Part shown: positions 1 through 6,996 of the stretch, in pieces | How the letters are laid out: each line of letters starts with the position of its first letter | Position numbering within the stretch: the stretch's first letter is position 1 | Notes under the pieces: model-generated | Databases searched by the model: none | Told to the model about the DNA's origin: nothing | Seen by the model: only the letters and a program-made list of their open reading frames with translations | Translations under genes and position numbers: made by a program | DNA from: Clostridium sp. CAG:245 | GTDB lineage: Bacteria > Bacillota > Clostridia > TANB77 > CAG-508 | Assembly: GCA_000435175.1 (NCBI GenBank) | Contig: FR880053.1 | Span: 5,496-25,754 of the forward strand | Length of the DNA: 20,259 bases | Direction of reading: 5' to 3'

Positions 1-703
1 AATAGTCAATATAATCAATAACGCAACTAATTTCGTACTTAGTATCTTCAATAACAATTTTAAAAAGGCATTTTAAAATTTTAGGACTAATTTTTCCACT
101 TTGTGCATTTTCAGAAAGTTGGTCTAAAGCAACAACTTTGTGCATGTCATCAGGTTTTGCATCTTTTAACATTAATTTCAATGTCTCTGAAATGTTTACG
201 TGAGTTTTATAGTGACGTTTTGTAACCAATGCATCATATTCATCTGCAACACGTATTATTCTTGCAACAAAAGGAATATCTTCTTTCTTTAAACCTTGAG
301 GATAGCCTGTTCCATTCAATGCTTCATGGTGATATAAAGCTCCTTCTGCATATGGACGCAAACGCAAATCTTTCATACACATGTTATAACCCAAAGTAGT
401 ATGTGTTTTCATAACTTCAAATTCTTTGTTGGTTAAAGGTCCATCTTTTGATAATATCTCGTATGGAATTTGTGATTTACCAATATCATGTAAATAACCA
501 CAAATAATTGCATGAACTGTAAATTGCTTATTCAATCTTAAATATTGACAGATTCTACCCGTTAAATTTCCAACATTTTCGGAATGACGCTTTGTCATAG
601 GGTCTAATCTATCTAGGATAGAAAGTTCATATCTTATTTTTTTATCTAGATTATATATTTTTATGGAAGTTGAGTCATAAAAATCAAAAGTTTCTTGATA
701 CAT
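1..703 (-). CDS. HD-GYP domain phosphohydrolase, 3' end cut by the window
   Basis: The start is the ATG at 703-701, with a GAAGGAG ribosome binding site at 711-717. About 234 codons are visible and the frame is still open at base 1. The translation carries the HD-GYP hallmarks: H40, the HD pair H72-D73 in HDIGKSQIP, H101, the HHExxxGxGYP signature (H125, H126, E127, G133-Y134-P135) and the following RIIRVADEYDAL block. Proteins of this family are metal-dependent phosphodiesterases that usually hydrolyse cyclic di-GMP in the cytoplasm. No receiver, GAF or membrane segment lies before the HD domain, so any sensory part would have to be in the missing C-terminal portion. It has its own promoter and is divergent from acpP. 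Family assignment is firm; the cyclic di-GMP substrate is inferred. Confidence 0.9.
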   Translation of the reverse strand, partial: MYQETFDFYDSTSIKIYNLDKKIRYELSILDRLDPMTKRHSENVGNLTGRICQYLRLNKQFTVHAIICGYLHDIGKSQIPYEILSKDGPLTNKEFEVMKTHTTLGYNMCMKDLRLRPYAEGALYHHEALNGTGYPQGLKKEDIPFVARIIRVADEYDALVTKRHYKTHVNISETLKLMLKDAKPDDMHKVVALDQLSENAQSGKISPKILKCLFKIVIEDTKYEISCVIDYIDY

Positions 704-731
704 AAAATTTCTCCTTCGTAATACTATAAAA

Positions 732-760
732 ATAATAACACTATAATAAAAAAAAGGCAA
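732..760 (-). promoter_or_regulatory. Predicted sigma-A promoter of the HD-GYP gene
   Basis: On the minus strand a TTGCCT -35 box (760-755) and a TATTAT -10 box (737-732) are separated by 17 bp. Transcription would start near 725, giving a leader of about 22 nt that contains the ribosome binding site at 711-717. Confidence 0.55.
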
Positions 761-840
761 CAAAATTTTTGCTTATTTGTGGGATGTTTCTCAAAATGAA
801 AAATGTTCATAAGTAATATTATAAAAATGAACGACCATTC

Positions 841-873
841 GAAAACGTGTAATGCTTTAAAATACACGCTTTC
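841..873. repeat. Inverted repeat upstream of the acpP promoter
   Basis: GAAAACGTGTA and TACACGCTTTC face each other across an 11-nt loop. Ten of eleven positions pair, with one A/C mismatch. It lies about 45 bp upstream of the acpP -35 box in the otherwise featureless 704-989 intergenic region. No T-run follows on either side, so a terminator is unlikely. It could be an operator; its role is unknown. Confidence 0.4.
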
Positions 874-916
874 AGCAGAAATTTACATGCAAATGTGAAA
901 AGTTTATTTATTTTGC

Positions 917-945
917 TTGACAATTAATAAAACTTGTATTATCTT
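917..945 (+). promoter_or_regulatory. Predicted sigma-A promoter of acpP
   Basis: A perfect TTGACA -35 box (917-922), a 17-bp spacer and a TATCTT -10 box (940-945). The leader to the acpP start would be about 38 nt and includes the GAGGGGGTGA ribosome binding site at 971-980. Confidence 0.7.
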
Positions 946-989
946 ATGTATAAGTTGATTAGGTATTCGAGAGGGGGTGAACTTACAAG

Positions 990-1232
990 ATGAGTTCAGA
1001 AGAAATATTTGAAAAAGTAAAATCAATAATAGTTGAGCAATTAGGTGTAACTGAAACATCAGTTACAATGGAAGCTTCTTTTATAGATGATTTAGGAGCT
1101 GATTCATTAGATATAGTAGAATTAATAATGGCACTAGAGGAAGAATTTGATACAGAAATCCCAGATGCTGATGCTGAAAAGATAGTAACAGTAAGTGACG
1201 TTGTTGATTATATAAAGGATCACGTAGCTTAA
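990..1232 (+). CDS. acpP: Acyl carrier protein
   Basis: This 80-residue acidic protein carries growing acyl chains during type II fatty acid synthesis in the cytosol. The DSL motif is present (LGADSLDIVELIMALEEEF). Ser39 is the predicted attachment point of the 4'-phosphopantetheine arm, and the acidic helix II after it is the usual contact surface for partner enzymes. Length is normal for the family. The start has a GAGGGGGTGA ribosome binding site 9 nt upstream. The gene stands between its own strong promoter and its own terminator, so it is transcribed largely alone. Other fatty acid genes (plsX, fabD, fabF) that often neighbour acpP are not in this window. Identification is very secure. 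Confidence 0.97.
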   Translation: MSSEEIFEKVKSIIVEQLGVTETSVTMEASFIDDLGADSLDIVELIMALEEEFDTEIPDADAEKIVTVSDVVDYIKDHVA

Positions 1233-1246
1233 GATAAAATAAATTT

Positions 1247-1277
1247 GAAAGGTTTAAATACCTTTCTTTATTTTTTT
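1247..1277 (+). terminator. Intrinsic terminator of acpP
   Basis: A perfect 7-bp stem (GAAAGGT at 1247-1253 with ACCTTTC at 1260-1266), a 6-nt loop, and a T-rich tail starting at 1267. It lies 14 nt after the acpP stop codon. Confidence 0.8.
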
Positions 1278-1278
1278 G

Positions 1279-1307
1279 TTTACAAATGCAAAAAAATGAG
1301 GTAATAT
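1279..1307 (+). promoter_or_regulatory. Predicted sigma-A promoter of rnc
   Basis: TTTACA (1279-1284), a 17-bp spacer and TAATAT (1302-1307). It begins right after the acpP terminator. The leader would be short, about 18 nt, and is mostly the GATGAGGAGGTGA ribosome binding site. Confidence 0.65.
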
Positions 1308-1331
1308 AGTACTTGATGAGGAGGTGAGAAT

Positions 1332-2015
1332 ATGGAACAGAATAGAGATTTGTCAGCTTTAGAACAGAACATAGGATATAAATTTAAAAATATTAATCTA
1401 CTAAAAAATGCTTTAACACACACATCATATGCATATGAACATAAAATTGCTAGTAACGAAAAACTAGAATTTTTAGGAGATAGTATATTAGAATTTTTAT
1501 CAAGCAAGTATATTTACAATAATTATCCTAATTTAAAAGAGGGAGAAATGACTAAAGTTAGGGCTACGGTTGTATGTGAGGACAGCCTTTACAAAATTGC
1601 AGAAAAGCATAATTTTAGTGATTTCTTGTACGTTGGAAAAAGTGAACAGATGCATCAAGGAAATAAAAAAGTAGCAATAATGGCTGATAGTGTAGAGGCT
1701 GTTATAGCTGCAATGTATTTTGATTCTGGCTTAGAGCAAGCAGAAAAGTTTATAATAGAAAACTTGAAAGAAGAGATAAAAATTGCAAGCAAAAATGTTG
1801 GAATAAAAGACCACAAGACCGTATTACAAGAAAAACTTCAAGTACACGGAACTGTTGATATTAAATACGAGATTATTAAAGAAACAGGGCCAGACCATGA
1901 CAAAACTTTTACTGCAGAAGTAAAATTGAATGGCAAAGTGTTGGCAACAGGAGAAGGAAAAACAAAGAAACAGGCTGAAATGAATGCTGCAGATAAGGCA
2001 CTAAAGAATTTATAA
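1332..2015 (+). CDS. rnc: Ribonuclease III
   Basis: This 227-residue endonuclease cleaves double-stranded RNA, processing rRNA precursors and structured mRNAs. The N-terminal half is the RNase III domain with the signature EKLEFLGDSILEF. The four catalytic acidic positions are E46, D50, D119 and E122, with the family's usual spacing. Residues from about 157 to 227 form a double-stranded RNA-binding domain ending in GEGKTKKQAEMNAADKAL. The start follows an excellent GGAGGTGA site. The acpP-rnc order is common in Firmicutes, but smc and ftsY, which often follow, are absent here. The next gene, a radical SAM protein, starts 33 nt downstream and is probably co-transcribed. Confidence 0.97.
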   Translation: MEQNRDLSALEQNIGYKFKNINLLKNALTHTSYAYEHKIASNEKLEFLGDSILEFLSSKYIYNNYPNLKEGEMTKVRATVVCEDSLYKIAEKHNFSDFLYVGKSEQMHQGNKKVAIMADSVEAVIAAMYFDSGLEQAEKFIIENLKEEIKIASKNVGIKDHKTVLQEKLQVHGTVDIKYEIIKETGPDHDKTFTAEVKLNGKVLATGEGKTKKQAEMNAADKALKNL

Positions 2016-2048
2016 AAATATGAATTATGTGGACGGAGGTAAATAATA

Positions 2049-3086
2049 TTGAAAAAAGAGTATATCATTCCAATATTTGTACCACATTGGGGATGTAAAA
2101 AATGTTGTACTTTTTGTAACCAAAGAACCATTAGCGGAGAGAAAAAGCAAGTAACAGCAGATGATGTTAGAAAGACTATTGATTACTATTTAAGTAATTT
2201 TAAGACTGACAAGAACTATGTCGAAGTTGCCTTTTTTGGAGGAAGCTTTACTGCAATAGAAGTTGAAAAACAAGAAGAACTATTGCAAGCAGTTCAGCCA
2301 TATATAAAAAGCAAAAAAGTAAACAGTATTCGTCTATCAACAAGACCTGATGCAATAGATAAGCCAATTCTAAAAATGCTAAAGAAATACCACGTAAAGA
2401 CTATAGAACTTGGTGTTCAATCTTCAAATAACTATATTTTGGCTAGATGCAAGAGAGGGCATAGCTTCGAAGACGTTATTAAAGCATCAAAATTAATTCG
2501 TTGGTATGGATTTAATCTCGGACATCAGATGATGGTTGGGCTTCCAGAAAGTAGCGAAAAAGATGATATTCAAACTGCGAAGGATTGCATAAAATTGAAG
2601 CCTAAAATGGTTAGAATTTATCCCGTGCTTGTAATAAAAGGAACAGAGCTTGAACAAGAATTTAATAAAGGGGAGTTTACTCCATTAACCGTTGGACAGG
2701 CTGTAGAAAGAAGCAAAGAAATACTTAAAATGTTTAATAAAAAACACATTCAAGTAATAAGAGTTGGTTTGCAAAATACAGATACAATTACAGATTCTGC
2801 TAATAAAGATAGCGAAGTTATTTCTGGACCATACCACCCAGCATTTGGTCAGCTTGTGGAAGATGCAATTTGGTATGACAAGATTGTTGATGACATAAAA
2901 CACATAAATGCAAAAGTGATTAGAGTTGAGATAGAAGCAAACTCTAAGGATTTAAACAATATTATTGGACATAAAAAAGAAAATATAAATAAATTAAAAG
3001 ATACATATGCTGTAATTACAATAGTAAAGTGTAACAACAAAATAAAACCAGGAAAATTCAAAATAAATGTTTTAGAAACTGCATGA
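2049..3086 (+). CDS. Elp3-type radical SAM protein without an acetyltransferase domain
   Basis: This 345-residue protein starts at a TTG codon; GGACGGAGGT sits 8 nt upstream, and the next in-frame ATG is far inside the domain. The CxxxCxxC iron-sulfur motif (C16, C20, C23, followed by NQRTISG) binds the [4Fe-4S] cluster that cleaves S-adenosylmethionine. The FFGGSFTAIE block and the ELGVQS block also match the Elp3/COG1243-like core. The C-terminal lysine acetyltransferase domain of true Elp3 is missing, so tRNA wobble-uridine modification should not be assumed. The last 60 residues contain IIGHKKENI (305-313), which resembles the RNA-binding loop of KH domains without the final glycine. This gene often follows rnc in Clostridia. 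The substrate is unknown. Confidence 0.85.
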   Translation: MKKEYIIPIFVPHWGCKKCCTFCNQRTISGEKKQVTADDVRKTIDYYLSNFKTDKNYVEVAFFGGSFTAIEVEKQEELLQAVQPYIKSKKVNSIRLSTRPDAIDKPILKMLKKYHVKTIELGVQSSNNYILARCKRGHSFEDVIKASKLIRWYGFNLGHQMMVGLPESSEKDDIQTAKDCIKLKPKMVRIYPVLVIKGTELEQEFNKGEFTPLTVGQAVERSKEILKMFNKKHIQVIRVGLQNTDTITDSANKDSEVISGPYHPAFGQLVEDAIWYDKIVDDIKHINAKVIRVEIEANSKDLNNIIGHKKENINKLKDTYAVITIVKCNNKIKPGKFKINVLETA

Positions 3087-3092
3087 AAGTAT

Positions 3093-3135
3093 AAAATTGC
3101 CTATATTTGCCAATAATGCTAATATAGGTGATTTT
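3093..3135 (+). promoter_or_regulatory. Hairpin covering the yitT-like ribosome binding site; possible terminator
   Basis: The 15-nt arm 3093-3107 pairs fully with 3121-3135 (13 Watson-Crick and two G-T pairs) around a 13-nt loop. The 3' arm contains the AGGTGA ribosome binding site (3126-3131) and ends in a run of five T just before the ATG at 3137. The same hairpin could end the rnc transcript or hide the start of the next gene. Confidence 0.5.
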
Positions 3136-3136
3136 T

Positions 3137-4045
3137 ATGGTAGAGAAAAAAACAAGAAAACAAAAGAAGATTAGAAAAAATATAGAAAATATTTGTGAAT
3201 TAAATAAAAGATGTGCAAAAAAAATGATAAAAGAGTATATATACATTGCTTTTGGGTGTTTAGCAATGGCTGTTGGAGTGTCGCAATTTTTACTACCAAA
3301 TGAGCTATCGACAGGTGGATTTTCTGGAATTGCAATAATAGTCTATTATTTAACAAATTATCCCATGGGAACGACTATGCTAATATTGAACATACCATTG
3401 CTGTTAATTGCATATTTTAAAGTAGGAAAACAATTATTTGCACGTTCTATTTATGGAACGGTGTTATTTTCAGTATTTGTAGACCTTTTAGATAGAATCG
3501 AGCCATTAACACATGATAAATTTTTAGCATGTATCTATGGTGGAATATTTATGGGAGTTGGCACAGCTGTAATTTTGAAATTCAATTCTTCAACAGGTGG
3601 ATCGGATCTGTTATCATATGTAATTAGAGCATACAAACCACAATACAGGAGTAGTAACTTGATATTATTCACAGATGTAATAATCATAACTGCAAACGTG
3701 ATATTCTTCAAAACAATCGAAATCGGATTGTATTCTGCAATTGCAATATTTTTAATGGGAAAGATGATAGACTTGATTTTCGAGGGTATAAACTTTACCA
3801 AAGCTTTGCTAATAATTTCTCCACATTATCAAGAAATTGCCGAAACCATAGGAAAGACAATAGACAGAGGAAGTACAGCTTTATACTCAAAAGGAATGTA
3901 CACAAATGAAAAACGTATGACCTTACTATGTGTAGGATCTAGAACGGAAGCCTATGCGATGCAAAACATCGCAAAAAAGATTGATAATGACGCATTCATA
4001 ATAATATTAAATGCAAGAGAAGTACTCGGAAAAGGTTTTAAATAA
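3137..4045 (+). CDS. YitT family membrane protein (DUF161 + DUF2179)
   Basis: The ATG at 3137 is chosen because AGGTGA (3126-3131) lies 5 nt upstream; a GTG at 3128 overlaps that site and is less likely. This gives 302 residues. A lysine-rich stretch of about 33 residues precedes the first membrane helix (EYIYIAFGCLAMAVGVSQFL). About six hydrophobic segments follow, with the conserved LSTGGFSGIAII and STGGSDLL motifs. The C-terminal 80 residues form the soluble DUF2179 domain (GSTALYSKGMYTNEKRMTLL). YitT proteins are inner-membrane proteins of unclear function, sometimes called putative transporters. The basic N-terminal extension is somewhat longer than usual. A hairpin covers its ribosome binding site. 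Confidence 0.9.
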   Translation: MVEKKTRKQKKIRKNIENICELNKRCAKKMIKEYIYIAFGCLAMAVGVSQFLLPNELSTGGFSGIAIIVYYLTNYPMGTTMLILNIPLLLIAYFKVGKQLFARSIYGTVLFSVFVDLLDRIEPLTHDKFLACIYGGIFMGVGTAVILKFNSSTGGSDLLSYVIRAYKPQYRSSNLILFTDVIIITANVIFFKTIEIGLYSAIAIFLMGKMIDLIFEGINFTKALLIISPHYQEIAETIGKTIDRGSTALYSKGMYTNEKRMTLLCVGSRTEAYAMQNIAKKIDNDAFIIILNAREVLGKGFK

Positions 4046-4108
4046 AATACATGAAGTAAATTTGTAAAAACAGGTGGTATGCCAAAACATAACCAAATGG
4101 AGGTAAAA

Positions 4109-4630
4109 ATGCAATTAATAAAAGTTAAAGTAGTAGAAGAATCAAAAGGAATTTTAGAATATTTTGATGATGATAAAAAAATATTTGAAACAGAGGCTTT
4201 TTTAGGTAGAAATGGTGTTACTACTAATAAAAAAGAAGGAGATTTAAAAACTCCAATAGGTTCGTTTAATTTAGGAATAGCATTTGGCATACACGATATT
4301 CAAAAAGAACTTCAAATACCATATATACAAATAAATGAAAATTTATATTGGGTGGATGATGTAAATTCTAGATATTACAATCTGTTAGTTGATGTACAAA
4401 AGGTATCAAAAGACTGGGGAAGTGCAGAACATTTAAGTGATTATCCGAAACAATATGAATATGCAATAGAAATAAAAACAAATCAAGAGAATGTACCGGG
4501 CAATGGAAGTGCAATCTTCTTGCATTGTAGTGTGAAGAAGTCAACAGCTGGATGTGTTGCAATTGAAAGAGAAAAAATGCTAGAAATATTAAAAAATCTA
4601 AAAGAAAATACTTTAATTAGCATAGAGTAA
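4109..4630 (+). CDS. YkuD-type L,D-transpeptidase family protein
   Basis: The ATG at 4109 follows GGAGGT (4099-4104) and gives 173 residues; an in-frame ATG at 4079 would add ten residues but has a poorly placed ribosome binding site. The C-terminal half carries the catalytic block IFLHCSVKKSTAGCVAI, which matches the H-x(n)-S/T-x-GC active site with its cysteine nucleophile. Family members form 3-3 cross-links in peptidoglycan or trim stem peptides outside the cell. Here neither start yields a signal peptide or membrane anchor: the N-terminus is charged (KVKVVEESKGILEYFDDD). The protein may be cytoplasmic or leave by a non-classical route. It lies 19 nt ahead of the glycosylase gene and is probably co-transcribed with it. 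Confidence 0.85.
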   Translation: MQLIKVKVVEESKGILEYFDDDKKIFETEAFLGRNGVTTNKKEGDLKTPIGSFNLGIAFGIHDIQKELQIPYIQINENLYWVDDVNSRYYNLLVDVQKVSKDWGSAEHLSDYPKQYEYAIEIKTNQENVPGNGSAIFLHCSVKKSTAGCVAIEREKMLEILKNLKENTLISIE

Positions 4631-4649
4631 ATGGAAAAAAGGAGAGAAA

Positions 4650-5519
4650 ATGGAACAAACATATGTAATAGAAAATTGTAAATCTTTTAATGCCAGAGAT
4701 ATTTTTGAGTGTGGACAATGTTTCAGGTGGAATGTGCAAGAAGAAGGAAGTTACACAGGAATATTTGGAAAGAATGTATTAAATGTAAAGCAAGAACCTA
4801 CGGGAAAAGTAATGATAACCGGAATTTGTGATGGAGATATTAAGGAAGTTTGCAGAAAATATTTCGATTTAGATAGAGATTACGAAGCAATAAAAGAGAA
4901 ACTTGCAAACATAGACGAATACATGAAAGAAAGTATTAAATATGGAGAAGGAATCCGTATATTAAACCAAGATTTATGGGAAATGATAATTTCTTTCATA
5001 GTATCTGCAAACAACAATATTCCAAGAATAAAAGGAATAATAGATAGAATGTCAAAAAAGTATGGAACCTGCATAGTGTTTAGAGGACAAGAGTATTACA
5101 CATTTCCAACACCAGAAGCGTTAGCAACGGCAAGTATGGAAGACTTAAGAGCATTGGGCTTAGGCTTTAGAGACAAATATATATTCGAAACTACTAGAAA
5201 AATTGTGAATGGAGAGGTTGACTTAGAAAAGTTAAAACAAGAGAAAAGTACAAAGAATATTAGAAACGAACTTCTAACTCTATCAGGCGTTGGACCAAAA
5301 GTAGCAGACTGCATACTATTATTTTCGACACTAAAAAGATTTGATGTATTCCCAATAGATGTTTGGGTACGTAGAGTAATGAATGATTTGTACATACATA
5401 ATCCAGTAGAGGCAAAAGTAAACAAAAAAGAAATAGAACAGCTCGCAAAAGAAAAATTTGGAGATTTAGAAGGCATTGCACAGCAGTATTTATTCTATTG
5501 GAAGAGAGAAAATTCATAA
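4650..5519 (+). CDS. 8-oxoguanine DNA glycosylase (OGG family)
   Basis: This 289-residue base-excision repair enzyme should remove 8-oxoguanine from DNA. It has the OGG N-terminal domain (FECGQCFRW at about residues 19-27). The helix-hairpin-helix and GPD region is LSGVGPKVADC, with Lys217 as the predicted Schiff-base nucleophile and Asp237 (FPIDVWVRR) as the catalytic acid. Their spacing is close to that of human OGG1. Length is normal for the bacterial OGG1-like group, which is typical of Clostridia and rare in Proteobacteria. The start has AAAGGAGAG 6 nt upstream. Loss of guanine-oxidation repair would raise G-to-T mutation, which fits its place among other repair genes here (addB, uracil glycosylase). 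Confidence 0.93.
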   Translation: MEQTYVIENCKSFNARDIFECGQCFRWNVQEEGSYTGIFGKNVLNVKQEPTGKVMITGICDGDIKEVCRKYFDLDRDYEAIKEKLANIDEYMKESIKYGEGIRILNQDLWEMIISFIVSANNNIPRIKGIIDRMSKKYGTCIVFRGQEYYTFPTPEALATASMEDLRALGLGFRDKYIFETTRKIVNGEVDLEKLKQEKSTKNIRNELLTLSGVGPKVADCILLFSTLKRFDVFPIDVWVRRVMNDLYIHNPVEAKVNKKEIEQLAKEKFGDLEGIAQQYLFYWKRENS

Positions 5520-5543
5520 ATATATGCATAGAAATAAACTGAC

Positions 5544-5664
5544 TATCTGCATATAAAGTAAAAGAATATATGCAGATACTACCGATTATCTGCATATAAA
5601 ATAATAAAATATATGCAGATACTATTGATTATCTGCATATAAAATGATAAAATATATGCAGATA
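5544..5664. repeat. Array of three 43-bp repeats, each with a 12-bp perfect inverted repeat
   Basis: Each unit reads TATCTGCATATA, an 11-nt A-rich loop, TATATGCAGATA, then an 8-nt spacer (CTACCGAT or CTATTGAT; the last unit runs into the fic leader). Left arms start at 5544, 5587 and 5630; right arms at 5567, 5610 and 5653. The period is exactly 43 bp. All six arms are identical, while loops and spacers vary. A degenerate half copy (TATATGCA) lies at 5521-5528. The third unit overlaps the predicted fic promoter. This is the pattern of a multi-site operator; the likely ligand is the winged-helix region of the adjacent Fic protein. Confidence 0.85.
5625..5653 (+). promoter_or_regulatory. Predicted promoter of the fic gene
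   Basis: TTGATT (5625-5630), a 17-bp spacer and TAAAAT (5648-5653). The spacer and -10 box coincide with the third inverted repeat (5630-5664), so a protein bound there would block the promoter. The surrounding DNA is very AT-rich, so chance matches are easy. Confidence 0.4.
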
Positions 5665-5681
5665 CCTTTTTGGAGGAGTTT

Positions 5682-6743
5682 ATGAGAAGATTTGATTATT
5701 CTTTTTTAGATAATGGATTATTACCGGCTAACTTAACGAATTTAACTGCATTAATCTATTCATTTAAAACATCTGCAAATATTAGGAAAGAAGAATTTAA
5801 TAAAATATATACAGAATTGGAAAAAGTCGCTAAGGTTCAATCTGTAAAGAGTTCTAATGCAATAGAGGGAATTATTACAAGTGATGAACGTATAAATGAA
5901 ATTGTGAATAAAAGCAGTAAACCATTAAATCATAATGAAGCTGAGATAGCAGGATATAGAGATGCGTTAAATAAAATCCATTTAGAATACAAAGAAATGG
6001 ACTTTACAGAAGAAACAATTTTAAACTTGCATGAAATACTTATGGCATATACAGCATACGAATATGCTGGAAAATATAAAAAAAATAATAATTACATTAT
6101 AGAAGAAGATTCGGAAGGAAATAGAAAAATAAGATTTACTCCGACATCTGCAAAAGAAACACCGGATGCAATGCAGCAACTTGTTCTTGCCTATATGGAG
6201 GCAAGAAATAATTCGAACATAAATCAATTGTTATTAATACCTTGTGTAATTCTAGACTTTTTATGCATACATCCTTTTAGCGACGGAAATGGGCGTATGT
6301 CACGCCTACTATCATTATTGTTGTTATATAAAAATGGATTTGATGTTGGAAAATATATTTCTTTTGAAGAACAAATAAATAATATGAAGTCATATTATTA
6401 TGATTCACTTGAAAAATCATCTAAAGGATGGAAAGAAAATCAAAATGAATATGTACCATTTATACAAAACTTTTTATCAACCTTATACATGTGTTATAAA
6501 GAATTGGATAAAAGATTTAATGTTGTAAATAGCAATAAAATAACAAAAACATCGAGAATAGAGGAAACTGTGTTAAATAGTGTTGTACCTATTTCAAAAT
6601 CGGAAATATGCGGTATACTTCCAGACGTAAGCCCTACGACGGTAGAAGCTGTTTTAGGAAAAATGGTAAGGGAAAACAAAATTACAAGAATAGGAATTGC
6701 AAGAAATAGTAAATATATAAAAAAATCAGAAAGTCTTGAATAA
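5682..6743 (+). CDS. Fic domain protein (predicted AMPylator) with C-terminal winged helix
   Basis: The ATG at 5682 is chosen because GGAGGAG (5672-5678) lies just upstream; a TTG at 5670 is less likely. The 353-residue product has the catalytic loop HPFSDGNGRMSR (H197 to R208), with the active-site histidine and anion-binding glycines intact. An N-terminal inhibitory helix carries the SNAIEG motif (S58 to G63), the class II self-inhibition signature. The last 70 residues (ISKSEICGILPDVSPTTVEA, then KMVRENKITRIG) look like a winged helix-turn-helix. Such proteins transfer AMP from ATP onto hydroxyl groups of target proteins. No antitoxin gene is adjacent, as expected when inhibition is built in. 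The operator-like array upstream suggests autoregulation. The target is unknown. Confidence 0.92.
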   Translation: MRRFDYSFLDNGLLPANLTNLTALIYSFKTSANIRKEEFNKIYTELEKVAKVQSVKSSNAIEGIITSDERINEIVNKSSKPLNHNEAEIAGYRDALNKIHLEYKEMDFTEETILNLHEILMAYTAYEYAGKYKKNNNYIIEEDSEGNRKIRFTPTSAKETPDAMQQLVLAYMEARNNSNINQLLLIPCVILDFLCIHPFSDGNGRMSRLLSLLLLYKNGFDVGKYISFEEQINNMKSYYYDSLEKSSKGWKENQNEYVPFIQNFLSTLYMCYKELDKRFNVVNSNKITKTSRIEETVLNSVVPISKSEICGILPDVSPTTVEAVLGKMVRENKITRIGIARNSKYIKKSESLE

Positions 6744-6763
6744 TATATATTATAAATATGTTA

Positions 6764-6784
6764 ATGATAATACTTGATTATCAT
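6764..6784. repeat. Inverted repeat after fic
   Basis: A perfect 8-bp repeat (ATGATAAT and ATTATCAT) around a 5-nt loop, 20 nt after the fic stop. No T-run follows, so it is not an obvious terminator. It does not match the arms of the upstream 43-bp array. Confidence 0.4.
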
Positions 6785-6825
6785 GAGGAGAATACCCTTG
6801 CTAAAGTAGGGACTTAAAAAAGCAG

Positions 6826-6862
6826 ATATGGCAATCTATTAAAAAGGTTGTCATATTTTATT
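6826..6862 (+). terminator. Possible terminator of fic
   Basis: ATATGGCAA (6826-6834) pairs with TTGTCATAT (6848-6856), with one G-T pair, around a 13-nt loop. A short T-rich tail follows. Confidence 0.45.
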
Positions 6863-6909
6863 AGAAGAGCTATTTAAAAAATATGTTAAAACACAACAGT
6901 AATTTCAAG

Positions 6910-6938
6910 ACACTACAAAAAGTAGTGTTTTTATTTTA
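6910..6938 (+). terminator. Intrinsic terminator upstream of addB
   Basis: A perfect 7-bp stem (ACACTAC and GTAGTGT) with a 5-nt A loop, followed by TTTTATTTTA. It separates the fic region from addB. Confidence 0.75.
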
Positions 6939-6966
6939 CAAAAATCTAGCTTAATTACAATAATTA

Positions 6967-6975
6967 TGATAAAAT
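6967..6975 (+). promoter_or_regulatory. Extended -10 promoter of addB
   Basis: TGATAAAAT fits an extended -10 element (TG, one base, TAAAAT). No good -35 box is seen 16-18 bp upstream. The leader would be about 15 nt. Confidence 0.4.
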
Positions 6976-6996
6976 ACACCAAAAGGATGAGGTAGA

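Noticed and set aside
3058..3356. Minus-strand hydrophobic open frames over the start of the YitT gene
   Set aside because: They are complements of A-rich coding DNA; phenylalanine-rich and without family features.
4079..4108. Longer L,D-transpeptidase start
   Set aside because: The GGAGGT site fits the ATG at 4109; the upstream ATG has only GGTGGT touching it and adds no signal peptide.
5544..5664. CRISPR-like array
   Set aside because: Only three units are present; the gaps are 8-nt near-identical spacers rather than unique 30-40 nt spacers, and no cas gene is nearby.
5670..5681. TTG start for Fic
   Set aside because: It overlaps the GGAGGAG site, which is placed for the ATG at 5682.
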